Of a stretch of 64,000 bases of DNA, positions 17,944 to 25,994 are shown piece by piece. The position numbers were made by a program, and so were the translations under genes. Origin of the DNA: Janthinobacterium sp. CG3 (lineage in GTDB: Bacteria; Pseudomonadota; Gammaproteobacteria; Burkholderiales; Burkholderiaceae_D); the NCBI RefSeq assembly GCF_000344615.1, contig NZ_KB467824.1, positions 294,445-358,444 of the forward strand, written 5' to 3'. The notes beneath the pieces were generated by a model. The model did not search any database. It was given only the letters and a program-made list of their open reading frames with translations, and was not told the origin of the DNA. Each line of letters starts with the position of its first letter. Positions within the stretch are counted from its first letter, which is position 1.

Positions 17944-18823
17944 GCCGGTGGCGGACGCCGCCACGAACCTCGCCGCGATGCCCGAGATTAAACCGGGCCA
18001 GTCGATCGCCCTGCTGCAAGAGCTGCACATCCTGACCCGCGAGGGCAAGATGAACCAGGACAGCCGGCGCAAGTTGAAGCAGGTTTACCACCTGTACCAG
18101 TTCATCGAGCCGCTGCTCAAGGAAATCCAGCAGGACCACCCGGCGATCTCGCTGGTGGACCACGGCGCCGGCAAGTCCTATCTGGGCTTCATCCTGTACG
18201 ACCTGTTCTTCAAGACGCTGAACGACGGCTCGCGCATCTACGGTATCGAAACGCGCGAAGAGCTGGTGGAAAAGTCGCAGGAACTGGCGAAAAAGCTGGA
18301 CTTCCCCGGCATGTCGTTCCTCAACCTGTCGGTGGCAGAGTCGACCGAATCGGACCTGCTGCCGCGGCAAATCGACGTCGTCACCGCTCTGCACGCCTGC
18401 AACACGGCGACCGACGACGCCATCCAGTTCGCCCTCAAAAAGCGCGCCAAATTCATGGTGCTGGTGCCGTGCTGCCAGGCCGAAGTGGCGTCCGTGCTGA
18501 AGAAGAACAAGGGTAAAACGTTGGGCAAGAACGCGCTGACCGAACTGTGGCGCCATCCGCTGCACACGCGCGAATTCGGCAGCCAGATCACCAACGTGCT
18601 GCGTTGCCTGCAACTGGAAGCGCACGGCTACCAGGTCAGCGTGACCGAATTGGTCGGTTGGGAACACTCGATGAAAAACGAGTTGATCGTCGCCAGCTAC
18701 AAAAACCTGCCGCGCCAGCGCCCGACCGAGCGCCTGCAAGAGGTGCTCGAAACGCTGGGCCTGGAAGAAATGGGTCACCGTTTCTTCGCCGAGCAAGTGG
18801 CCAAGGCGCAAGCCGTTCAATAA
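17930..18823 (+). CDS. SAM-dependent methyltransferase, Methyltransf_32 type
   Basis: 297 residues. After a 55-residue helical N-terminus comes a class I methyltransferase fold: motif I is SLVDHGAGKSYLGFILYDLF (about residues 76-95), with GIETREELVEKSQELA as motif II. The blocks VTALHACNTATDDAI and LVPCCQ are the hallmark of the Methyltransf_32 family (METTL25/GSTCD-like proteins). The start overlaps iscX by 14 bp, so it is read as the last gene of the isc operon. Substrate is unknown; the family includes ribosomal-protein and possibly RNA methyltransferases. A 34-bp inverted repeat lies just after the stop. Confidence 0.85.
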   Translation: MKRAKPVADAATNLAAMPEIKPGQSIALLQELHILTREGKMNQDSRRKLKQVYHLYQFIEPLLKEIQQDHPAISLVDHGAGKSYLGFILYDLFFKTLNDGSRIYGIETREELVEKSQELAKKLDFPGMSFLNLSVAESTESDLLPRQIDVVTALHACNTATDDAIQFALKKRAKFMVLVPCCQAEVASVLKKNKGKTLGKNALTELWRHPLHTREFGSQITNVLRCLQLEAHGYQVSVTELVGWEHSMKNELIVASYKNLPRQRPTERLQEVLETLGLEEMGHRFFAEQVAKAQAVQ

Positions 18824-18834
18824 CCCGCCCGTCA

Positions 18835-18868
18835 GAGCGACCATGGCCGGCTCCGGGCATGGTCGCTC
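18835..18868 (+). terminator. Inverted repeat ending the isc operon
   Basis: GAGCGACCATG (18835-18845) and CATGGTCGCTC (18858-18868) are perfect 11-bp arms around a GC-rich 12-base loop, 12 bp after the methyltransferase stop. No T tract follows, so it may work with Rho or as an mRNA 3' end stabiliser. Confidence 0.55.
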
Positions 18869-19197
18869 CGCATCGCGGCACATGCCGTTATCGACCTCGC
18901 CGCGTCGCCCGGCCGCCGCCGTCGCTACTGCGCACAAAACCAACAGAAGCGAGCCGGTGACGTGGCCTTTCATCATTCGAATGCCGCCAGACCGCCCAAG
19001 TTTTCGATGTGCGCGCCGCTTCGATGACGTATTGTGGTGGCGCGCTTTCGTACATATACCAATCGCTGCGTATGAAATAAATAGTTACGTAAAAGAAATG
19101 CAAAAAGTAAATGTTTCATTATTTTGGGAAAGGGAATATGATATTCGCTTAATATTTCTATGTTCATATATTCGCGAATTTAATCCATAGGCCTGCC
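18869..19197. other. Non-coding boundary region, GC-rich to AT-rich switch
   Basis: No gene is supported. The first 200 bp keep the genome's high GC and include an ACAAAACCAACAG stretch like the AAACCAA repeats. From about 19055 the composition drops sharply to AT-rich, continuing into the small exported-protein gene. This marks the left edge of the mobile/accessory zone. Confidence 0.5.
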
Positions 19198-19545
19198 ATG
19201 TTGAAATTTTTAAAACGTTCCTCCGCATTTATTTTCCTGACGTGTTCTTTGGTGACCTCATCAGCATTGGCCGGCACTCAGATGGGTACGATCACGCAGT
19301 TATTGATTCGCACCGATGGGTTGGTATTTTTCTACCTTACCGGTGTTGCTTCGGGAAGGCCTGCCTGTGCTACCGTTACGTATTGGATGATCAAGGCGGA
19401 AGATTCCGCTGTTGGTAAGCGAATGGTTGCGGCATTGTTGGCGTCCAAACTATCTGGGCAAACGATCAGCGTTAGCGGAAATGGTACGTGCAGCAGATGG
19501 CCGGATGGCGAAGATGTCGACCTTATTAGCCTGGTTACCCTATAA
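19198..19545 (+). CDS. Small exported protein with paired cysteines (family member 1)
   Basis: 115 residues. A signal peptide (basic LKFLKRSS, hydrophobic core, ALAG cleavage near residue 25) points to the periplasm or outside. The mature part has the layout seen in two other genes here: an N-terminal strand pair, a central C-A-T-V-x-Y-W-M-I block (Cys near residue 57), a helix ending in AALLASKLSGQTI, and a second Cys in GNGTCSRWPDGEDVD near residue 97. The two Cys could form a disulfide. The gene is AT-rich against its surroundings, which suggests acquisition. Function is not recognised. Confidence 0.7.
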   Translation: MLKFLKRSSAFIFLTCSLVTSSALAGTQMGTITQLLIRTDGLVFFYLTGVASGRPACATVTYWMIKAEDSAVGKRMVAALLASKLSGQTISVSGNGTCSRWPDGEDVDLISLVTL

Positions 19546-19563
19546 GCTGACGCCATAGCTTAC

Positions 19564-21042
19564 CTCATATCGTTATACACAACTCTGAGCCGGCGACAGC
19601 GGCCACCTGAAAAGGTGTTTACTTTCAATAGGTTGCAGGCCGGGGTTGTAAACAAACCGGAAATCGCGTTTACTGTCTGAGTTTGGGTGACGCATTGGCC
19701 AAGGCATCGACGCGCTGGACGGAACGGGAATTCGCCGGGCTCGACCTGGGAGATGGTCGCCTCAACGAGAGGGCGAAGATACTGATGGAACGATTCACTG
19801 CAAAGCCAACGGCGAGCATTCCGCTGGCCTGCCTTAGTTGGGCGGAAACGTGCGCGGCCTACCGTTTCCTTGGCAGCGCGGACGTTGAATGGCGCGACAT
19901 GATGGCGCCGCATTGGGAGCAGACGCAGCAACGCGTGCGCGCGCGCCCGGTGGTGCTGTGCGTGCAGGACACCACCGAAGTTGACTTCAACGGCCAGCAA
20001 GCCGAGGGGCTCGGGCCGCTCAATTACGAGGCGCGGCATGTATGTGCATCCGACCTTGACGCTCACACCGCAACGCGAGCCGCGCGGCGTACTCGACGCT
20101 TGGATGTGGGCGCGGGAACCGCGCGACAAGGACGGTGTGCGGCACGGGCAGAAGGAGAGCACGCGCTGGATCGAGGGATACGAGCGGGTTGCCGAGATGC
20201 CCGCGGCGCGCCTGGTGTACGTCGCCGACCGGGAGGCCGATCTGGTGGCGATGATGGCGCGCGCGCAGGCGCTGGGCACGCCTGCGGACTGGCTGGTGCG
20301 GGCCAAGCACAACCGCTGCCTGCCGGATGGCGACGGCGAGAAACTGTGGGCGCACACGACTGCCGGCGAGGCAATGGGGGGAAGTTACCTTCACGATGCC
20401 GGCAAGGGAAGAGCAAAAAGCACGCAAGGTCCGCCAACAATTGTGGGCGCGTACGCTGGAGATATCGAACGGCAAGGGCGGCACCGTTGCCGTCACCTGC
20501 GTCGTGGCGCGCGAAATCGGCGCGCCAAAGGACGGCAAGCCGGTGGAGTGGCGCCTGCTGACAAACCGGGCGGCGCCGACGCTGGAAGACGCCATCGAGC
20601 TCATCGATTGGTACCGGGCGCGCTGGAAAATAGAAATGTATTTCAATATCCTCAAAAATGGTTGTAAGGTCGAAGCGCTGCAACTGTCGGCCATCGATCG
20701 GATCGAACGGGCGCTGGCCCTGTTCATGATCGTCGCTTGGCGGGTGGCATATCTGATGCGCGCTGGACGCACCTGGCCGCATCTGGACGCGGCCCTGTTT
20801 TTCGATCCCGATGAAATCCGTGGCGCGTATCTGCTGTCGAAGAAGCCCCAGAAGGGCGAACCGCCAAGCCTCAACGAAGTGCTGCGCCTGATCGCACAGC
20901 TTGGCGGCTTCCTGGGCCGCAAGAGCGACGGCGAGCCCGGCGTTAAAACGATCTGGCAGGGATTGCAGAGAATCATGGACGTCGCCACCTTATTATAGTC
21001 GCTGCGCGAGGGACACGGCTGAGTTGTGTATAGCGATATGAG
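19564..21042 (+). mobile_element. IS4-type insertion sequence, decayed
   Basis: About 1.48 kb bounded by inverted repeats: CTCATATCGTTATACACAAC begins at 19564 and its complement GTTGTGTATAGCGATATGAG ends at 21042, with one mismatch. The inside is filled by one broken IS4/Tn5-like transposase gene. I see no direct target duplication in the flanks. The element lies directly upstream of the pseudouridine synthase promoter. Confidence 0.8.
19683..20998 (+). pseudogene. IS4-family transposase, two frameshifts
   Basis: The protein can be followed through three frames. The first (from a TTG at 19683) gives WTEREFAGLDLGDGRLNERA, the Tn5-type N-terminal domain, and LCVQDTTEVDFNG with the first catalytic Asp. 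Near 20033-20040 it shifts to the frame reading GMYVHPTLTLTP and VADREADLVAMM (second Asp). At a six-G run (20376-20381) it shifts again to the frame with ELIDWYRARWKIEMYFNILK (YREK-like block with the catalytic Glu), ending at 20998. The DDE residues are thus split among three frames, so no active transposase is made unless sequencing errors are involved. Confidence 0.85.
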
Positions 21043-21145
21043 CTCAGGCCCGGAGAGACTGACTCCGTTGATTTTGACTGCTTCTGCGGCCGGTCCGCGC
21101 CGCAGCCGGTACAATGTCGTTTTTCCTCAGCTTTTCTTTCCTTTA

Positions 21146-21892
21146 ATGACATCCTCCAGTACAGATACCACCGTTCGCCTCGCCAAACGCCTGGCGGAGT
21201 CGCTTCCATGTTCGCGCCGCGAGGCCGAGCTGTATATCGAGGGCGGCTGGGTCAGCGTCGACGGGCAGTTGGTGGAGGAGGCCGGCGCGCGCGTCGCGCC
21301 CGAGCAGGCGGTCGAGCTGGCGCCCGGCGCGACGCTGAAGGAGATTCCGCCGGTGACGATTTTGCTGCACAAGCCGGCTGGTTTCAACGCCGGCATCGGC
21401 AGGGACGGCGCGCCGGCGCTCACCTGCCTCGGCCAGGAAGCGCTAACCGAGACCGACCGCAGCGGCCAGCGCTTCCTGAAGCGCCACCTGGGCGGATTGA
21501 CCTTGACGAATCCGCTCGACACCAAGGCCAGCGGGCTGGTAATTTTCACGCAGGACTTCCGCGTGGCGCGCAAGCTGGTCGACGAGTCGGCGCGCATCGA
21601 GCAGGAATACATTGTCGAGGTGGCCGGCGATATCGTCCAGAACGGCCTGGCGTTGCTGAACCACGGCTTGCCGTTCAACGGCAAGCCGCTGGCGCCGATC
21701 AAGGTGAGCTGGCAGAACGAGACGCGGCTGCGCTTCGCGCTGAAGGGCGTGCAGCCCGGGCAGATCGAGCACATGTGCCGGATAGTGGGCTTGTCGGTGG
21801 TGGCGATGAAGCGGCTGCGCGTCGGCCGCATTTCGATGGCGGCGCTGCCGTCGGGGCAGTGGCGTTATCTGCAGGGTTTCGAGCGCTTTTAA
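21146..21892 (+). CDS. rRNA pseudouridine synthase, RsuA/RluF-like
   Basis: 248 residues from the ATG at 21146; a TACAAT -10 element at 21110-21115 excludes the longer in-frame start. Residues 9-60 form an S4 RNA-binding domain (RLAKRLAESLPCSRREAELY, then GGWVSVDGQLV). The catalytic domain follows with GGLTLTNPLDTKASGLVIF, whose Asp (LDTKASG) matches the catalytic Asp of the RsuA/RluB/E/F group (RLDxxTxGLLLLT). EQEYIVEVAG and VGLSVVAMKRLRVGRISM are the other family blocks. The target rRNA base cannot be fixed from sequence. The IS4 relic ends 104 bp upstream. Confidence 0.87.
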   Translation: MTSSSTDTTVRLAKRLAESLPCSRREAELYIEGGWVSVDGQLVEEAGARVAPEQAVELAPGATLKEIPPVTILLHKPAGFNAGIGRDGAPALTCLGQEALTETDRSGQRFLKRHLGGLTLTNPLDTKASGLVIFTQDFRVARKLVDESARIEQEYIVEVAGDIVQNGLALLNHGLPFNGKPLAPIKVSWQNETRLRFALKGVQPGQIEHMCRIVGLSVVAMKRLRVGRISMAALPSGQWRYLQGFERF

Positions 21893-21915
21893 GCGCGCTC
21901 TGCCCAAAGGTTAAT

Positions 21916-21960
21916 CGTAGGTCGGCTTAGCGAAGCGTAAGCCGACACATTGTTGGCGCG
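21916..21960. repeat. GTCGGCTTA palindromic intergenic repeat, copy A
   Basis: CGTAGGTCGGCTTAG then CGAAG then CGTAAGCCGAC form a stem (GTCGGCTTA with TAAGCCGAC), followed by ACATTGTTGGCGCG. Nearly the same 45 bp recurs at 23684-23727, with fragments at 5517 and 11982. It behaves as a REP-like element of the genome. Confidence 0.75.
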
Positions 21961-22460
21961 GAAGAAGTTGATATGTCCGTGCGACGCGAACATGTCGGGT
22001 TACGCCGTTCCGGCTAACCGCCGATACCGAAGTATGCTGGTCCATGGCGCCATGACGCATATTGCGGCTTGGCGCCATGCCGACCTGTTTCGTTTTGGCC
22101 TTCGTTCATTGCCAGCGCTTTGCTTTCGTCGTTCGTACAGCCCAGTTCGAAGCTCTCGGTCATCATTGCGTGAGACTTCACGTCCCACCACCTTCTATCC
22201 GCTGGTTTTGCTACCCCAGCCTAATTCTGCATGCGCGTTGCGCTTAGTGACCTCGATGCGTGCAAGCCCCATCTACTAGGGTCGGTTGCCATGGGCAACC
22301 AGGTCGGGTTACGGGCCTGCCTACTCCTTGCTGCTGCGTACTTGAACGTAATGCCAACTGCTGGTACTGAACGTGCCGCCTTACTCCCTTATGCCGCTCG
22401 TTTCAACTGCGCCCCTTCGGGGACGATCCCATGCTCCAGGTAGCGCCACAGGGCGGCCAC
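21961..22460. other. Non-coding stretch, no recognised gene
   Basis: About 500 bp with moderate GC and only short frames lacking ribosome sites. It contains partial palindromes of the same style as the intergenic repeats (GTCGGGTTACG near 21994 and 22305, and GGTTGCC-ATG-GGCAACC near 22280). I see no protein or RNA family in it; it may be the debris of an older insertion. Confidence 0.4.
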
Positions 22461-22757
22461 TGTCAGCAGCGGTTGTAAACTGATACACAGCAGCGATTGA
22501 AAACTGATACACCGATTTGAGATGATGGCTGCTTTGCGGAGCAGCCTTGAAACCCAACGAGGTGTATGTGGAAATCCAATTATTGAACAAGCATGGGTTG
22601 AGTCTGCGGCGCATCGCCGCCGAGGTGGGATGCGCGGTGAACACGGTGCGGCGGCACCTGGCGTTGACGGCGGTGCCGAAATACGAACGCAAAGTCAAAC
22701 GGGTCACCAAGCAGGCGGCGCATGAGGCTTACCTGTGCGAGCGGCAGACGGCGGCCC
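22461..22757 (+). pseudogene. IS21-family element fragment with 5' part of istA
   Basis: The IS21-type end is visible as two tandem repeats, GGTTGTAAACTGATACAC (22471-22488) and CGATTGAAAACTGATACAC (22495-22513), the multiple transposase sites of this family, starting from TGTCAGCAG at 22461. The istA frame starts near 22547 with VYVEIQLLNKHGLSLRRIAA (helix-turn-helix), then KYERKVKRVTKQAAHEAYLCER. It stops matching at about 22757, where sequence of an IS110 transposase begins on the other strand. The catalytic domain and istB are missing. Confidence 0.8.
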
Positions 22758-23535
22758 CACCGTCTTCAACCGTTCCAGGTCGGCAATGCGCTGGCGCACC
22801 TCCGGTGGCAATTGCTCCGCCATCTCTTTTTTCCAGCGCGGCCAGTTGTTGCCGCGCCAACTCCAAACGTTTGCACTCCTGTTCCAGCCGCTGCTGCAGC
22901 TGCGCCGACAGCGGATCGCCATCGTAGCAACACAATTCCCGCTTGTTCAGCCGCGCCCCCACATCGCCGCCGACGCCATCCCAGCAGCCGACGGTGTGCA
23001 GCAGCTTGCGGATCCGGTCGCGGTGCTGCTGCGTTTCCTTTTGCAACTCGCCGCGGTCCCGTACCACGTGCCGCTGCGCCTCGGCCTCCACCGTCGGAAC
23101 ACGGATCACGTGCATCCGGTCGTACTCGCCACGCAACCAGCCCCGCAATGTCAGCACCAGCTTGATCGCGTCGAGCCGGTCGGTCTTGGCCCGCCGTTTG
23201 TGCCGCTCGACGGGAATGCTGGCAGGGTCGCAGATCACCACCTCGTAGCCCAGCTTCGAGAGGGCGCGCTCAATCCAGAAGCCATCCTGACCAGCCTCGT
23301 ACAGCACGACGGTGCGCACCTCGGCGGCCAGGCCCCACTTTGCCTTGAACTTCTCAATCTCCTGCACCGTCTCGTCGAGGCGCCCCGCCGCTGTCTCGCC
23401 GGAAACCGTCTGAATCGCCGGCTTCTCTCTCTTTCCGTCGTGCAAAGCAATCTTCCAGCTTTTGCTCGACAACTCTAATGCCACTGCAAAAACTTCGCCT
23501 GCAGGCGTAAAATCGTTGGCGCGGGTCGGTTGCAT
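22750..23535 (-). pseudogene. IS110-family transposase, truncated and frameshifted
   Basis: Read leftward from 23535 the protein has the IS110 N-terminal RuvC-like part: FAVALELSSKSWKIALHDG, a VLYEAGQDGFWIERALSKLG block with the Glu, then RRAKTDRLDAIKLVL with the DxxD pair, and a long coiled region (residues 150-250). At a run of six A (plus-strand T at 22827-22832) the frame shifts; the other frame continues the family sequence as EMAEQLPPEVRQRIADLERL. It then breaks at LKTVGP near 22757, where the C-terminal Transposase_20 domain should begin. It joins tail to tail with the istA fragment. Confidence 0.8.
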
Positions 23536-23683
23536 GATTTTCTCCTAAGTTGATTCTTCGAACCTTCACTTTAGGATTAATTTGCGTCTTTTGCCGACCC
23601 GCCTTCATTCATAGTATCTACGGGAACTGCCAACGTACGCAGCCGCCACGTCGGGATACACCCGATGTGACGCGGGCGTATCC

Positions 23684-23727
23684 CGTAGGTCGGCTTAGCG
23701 TAGCGTAAGCCGACGTTCGTTGGCGCA
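23684..23727. repeat. GTCGGCTTA palindromic intergenic repeat, copy B
   Basis: CGTAGGTCGGCTTAGCGTAG followed by CGTAAGCCGACGTTCGTTGGCGCA differs from copy A at only a few bases. Just before it, CGGGATAC (23652-23659) and GTATCCCG (23678-23685) form another hairpin arm pair. Both lie in the 267-bp gap between the IS110 relic and the threonine aldolase gene, which otherwise holds nothing recognised. Confidence 0.75.
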
Positions 23728-23802
23728 TCCTCTTGCGCTACACTATAAGCGGCCGATAACCGGGCCGCCCGCAATTCCCAAAAACGCAAAACGAGGCGAA
23801 CC

Positions 23803-24837
23803 ATGAGTGGCATGACCGAGCAATGGCTGGACCTGCGCAGCGACACCGTCACCCGTCCCGGCGCGGCGATGCGCGAAGCGATGCAAGCGGCGCCGGTGGG
23901 CGACGACGTCTACGGTGACGACCCCAGCGTCAACCGTCTGCAAGACTACGCGGCCGAACTGTTCGGCTATGAGGCGGCGCTGTTCGCCCCGTCCGGCACC
24001 CAGAGCAACTTGATCTGCCTGCTGGTCCACTGCGGCCGCGGCGACGAATACCTGGTCGGCCAGGAAGCGCACACCTACCGCTACGAAGCCGGCGGCGCCG
24101 CCGTGCTGGGCAGCATCCAGCCGCAACCCATCCTCAACCAGTCCGAAGGCAGCATCGCCCTGGCCGACATTGCCGCGCAAATCAAACCCGACGACTTCCA
24201 CTTCGCGCGCACTAAACTGCTGGCCTTGGAAAACACCATCGGCGGTCGCGTGCTGGGCGCCGACTACCTGGCGCAAGCCACCGCGCTGGCGCACAGCCGT
24301 GGCCTGGCCACGCATCTGGACGGCGCGCGCATCTGCAACGCCGCCGTAAAGCAGGGCGTCAGCCTGCGCGCCGCCGTGGCCGGCTTCGACAGCGTCTCCG
24401 TTTGCCTGTCGAAAGGGCTGGGCGCGCCGGTCGGCTCGCTGTTGTGCGGCAGCAACCCCTTCATCGCCCAAGCCAAGCGCTGGCGCAAAATGCTCGGTGG
24501 CGGCATGCGCCAGGCCGGCGGCCTGGCCGCGGCCGGCCTCTACGCGCTCGAGCACAACGTCGCGCGGCTGGCGGACGACCACGCCAACGCCGCCTTCCTC
24601 GCGCAAGCGCTGGGACGGATTTCCGGCCTCAGCGTTAGCACGCCGCAAACCAACATCCTCTACGTCGACATGCCAGCGGCCGCCTGCGCCGGCCTGAACG
24701 CCGCGCTGAAAGCGGAGGGCATCCGCGTGTCGATGGGGCCGCACCTGCGCCTCGTCACGCACCTGGACGCCTCGCGCGCAGACCTGCAGCGCCTGGTCGA
24801 CGTCTTCGCCCACTACTTCAAGACATCGCAAGCCTAA
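23803..24837 (+). CDS. ltaE: Low-specificity L-threonine aldolase
   Basis: 344 residues. PLP fold type I enzyme that splits threonine and allo-threonine to glycine and acetaldehyde. Landmarks are WLDLRSDTVTRPGAAMREAM at the N-terminus, VGDDVYGDDPSVNRLQD, the FAPSGTQSNL phosphate site, THLDGARICNAAVK with the PLP-pyridine Asp, the PLP lysine K204 in VCLSKGLGAPVGS, and KMLGGGMRQAG. All family blocks are intact and GC is that of the core genome, so it is native despite lying among IS relics. Confidence 0.95.
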   Translation: MSGMTEQWLDLRSDTVTRPGAAMREAMQAAPVGDDVYGDDPSVNRLQDYAAELFGYEAALFAPSGTQSNLICLLVHCGRGDEYLVGQEAHTYRYEAGGAAVLGSIQPQPILNQSEGSIALADIAAQIKPDDFHFARTKLLALENTIGGRVLGADYLAQATALAHSRGLATHLDGARICNAAVKQGVSLRAAVAGFDSVSVCLSKGLGAPVGSLLCGSNPFIAQAKRWRKMLGGGMRQAGGLAAAGLYALEHNVARLADDHANAAFLAQALGRISGLSVSTPQTNILYVDMPAAACAGLNAALKAEGIRVSMGPHLRLVTHLDASRADLQRLVDVFAHYFKTSQA

Positions 24838-25186
24838 TTAAACCGCTGTCAAGAAGCCCGGTCAAACCCCTTGATAGCCAATGGCAATCTCGCGATTACC
24901 GGTGCATTCCCTCGCACCCTCCGGCAGTCTTGCACATCCATCTGTATTTTGACTTTCATTGCCTCATGGGGAACTCCGGTTCCCCATGAGTATTTATTGA
25001 CAATTTAACCAGTGCCGTCGATAATTCGCAGTCATCTATTAAGGTTAAAACAAATGACGGAAACAAGCGGCGCAGGCTCGAAAAAGAACGGGCCGGAGGC
25101 GGGCAGCCTCGTCTCAGGTGTAGAGAACGCTGGCATATCGGATTGTCGAGATATTTCTTTATGTGGCGCAAAAATAAGGCGGGAAT
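24838..25186. other. Non-coding gap with a strong hairpin
   Basis: 349 bp without a supported gene. GC falls along its length toward the AT-rich genes that follow. A short frame around 25054-25197 (TETSGAGSKKNGPEAG) has no ribosome site and no family and is not called. The main structure is the 12-bp stem-loop at 24963-24990. Confidence 0.4.
24963..24994 (+). terminator. Perfect 12-bp stem-loop downstream of ltaE
   Basis: CTCATGGGGAAC (24963-24974), a TCCG loop, and GTTCCCCATGAG (24979-24990) pair perfectly and are followed by TATTTATT. It can act as a terminator, 126 bp after the ltaE stop, or in either direction because of the symmetric stem. Confidence 0.6.
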
Positions 25187-25510
25187 ATGTTTTGTAAGCT
25201 TTTGAAATCTGTACTTTTCTTGACCGCGCTATCGACAAATACCGCGCATGCGGCAGCAACATTTCAATCGGGAGTTATTTTTGACCACTCGTCCGTTATC
25301 GGGGGAATGTTAATTCGATTTGATCCAGCGATAACTGCTCTGCCTGATAATTGTGGCTCCGCAACATGGATGTTTATTGCTGAATCGAATAAGGCAATGA
25401 TGGCTGTGACTTTGCTCGCAATTGCAAGTGGGAATCGGAAAATTATGGTTTATACAAATGGTTTGTCAAATAGTTTTTGCAATGTTGTGCAAGTTGATCC
25501 GGATAACTAA
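25187..25510 (+). CDS. Small exported protein with paired cysteines (family member 2)
   Basis: 107 residues, AT-rich. A signal peptide (FCKLLKSVLFLTALSTN, cleavage near AHAA at residue 22) is followed by a 85-residue mature part. Its layout matches the gene at 19198: a central CGSATWMFIAESNKAMMAVT block (Cys near residue 56), a helix ending LLAIASGNRKIMVYTNG, then a second Cys in NSFCNVVQVDPDN near residue 98. It lies next to a third, decayed member. Function unknown; small disulfide-bonded periplasmic or secreted protein is the best description. Confidence 0.7.
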   Translation: MFCKLLKSVLFLTALSTNTAHAAATFQSGVIFDHSSVIGGMLIRFDPAITALPDNCGSATWMFIAESNKAMMAVTLLAIASGNRKIMVYTNGLSNSFCNVVQVDPDN

Positions 25511-25622
25511 GCTGAAGATTCAAATTCCTGGTGTTATTTATTAATGTTATTCAGACAGATTGTTTATTGGGTTCTGCTTTTTCTGCACAAATAAATCGGA
25601 TAGATATATTAAGGAAAATTTC

Positions 25623-25957
25623 ATTAGACGTTTAATGACTTTGCTAATCGCAAGCTTGCTGCCGCTCTATGCGCAGGGTGCTTATCAATGCGATGTCAAG
25701 GTACATAATGTGCTAGTTTATAATAGCGGCATGGTTAATGTGTTGCACTCGGGGCGGAATGATTACACAATGATTCGCAATTTGTCAACGGACTATGATG
25801 GCGTGTCATCCACCACGTGCGCTATGTGGACGGCAATGCTTCAATCAATTAAGAAAAAAATGGCACTGCCTAGTTCTGTTTCTATGAAACTACGGGCTCA
25901 TGCGCCACGATGGCCACATATGGCAGCGCTCCAGTGCCCGGCTACATCAGGCCCTGA
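25623..25957 (+). pseudogene. Small exported protein family member 3, decayed
   Basis: An AAGGA site at about 25612 points to a start at 25623, but the codon there is ATT (ATTAGACGTTTAATG); the in-frame ATG is at 25635. The frame reads TLLIASLLPLYAQG (signal peptide), AYQCDVKVHNVLVYNSGMVN, and SSTTCAMWTAMLQSIKKK. At a run of seven A the family-like C-terminus moves to the -1 frame, where FCFYETTGSCATMATYGSAP then VPGYIRP and a TGA at 25957 are read, after one in-frame TAG. The open frame instead runs to 25994 with unrelated residues. The start, frame and stop lesions together indicate a dying gene. Confidence 0.65.
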
Positions 25958-25994
25958 GGTAGTCCACAAAGTCTTTTTGCAGGTTTTTACTTAG

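Noticed and set aside
22062-22443. Short open frames in the 21.96-22.46 kb spacer
   Set aside because: None has a ribosome site, a coherent protein composition or family motifs.
25012-25197. Possible small gene (TETSGAGSKKNG...) between ltaE and the exported-protein gene
   Set aside because: No ribosome site at suitable spacing, no recognised family, and composition like spacer DNA.
25850-25957. Programmed -1 frameshift at the run of seven A in the third small exported-protein gene
   Set aside because: After a -1 slip the frame meets TAG within four codons, so no longer product would be made; decay explains it better.
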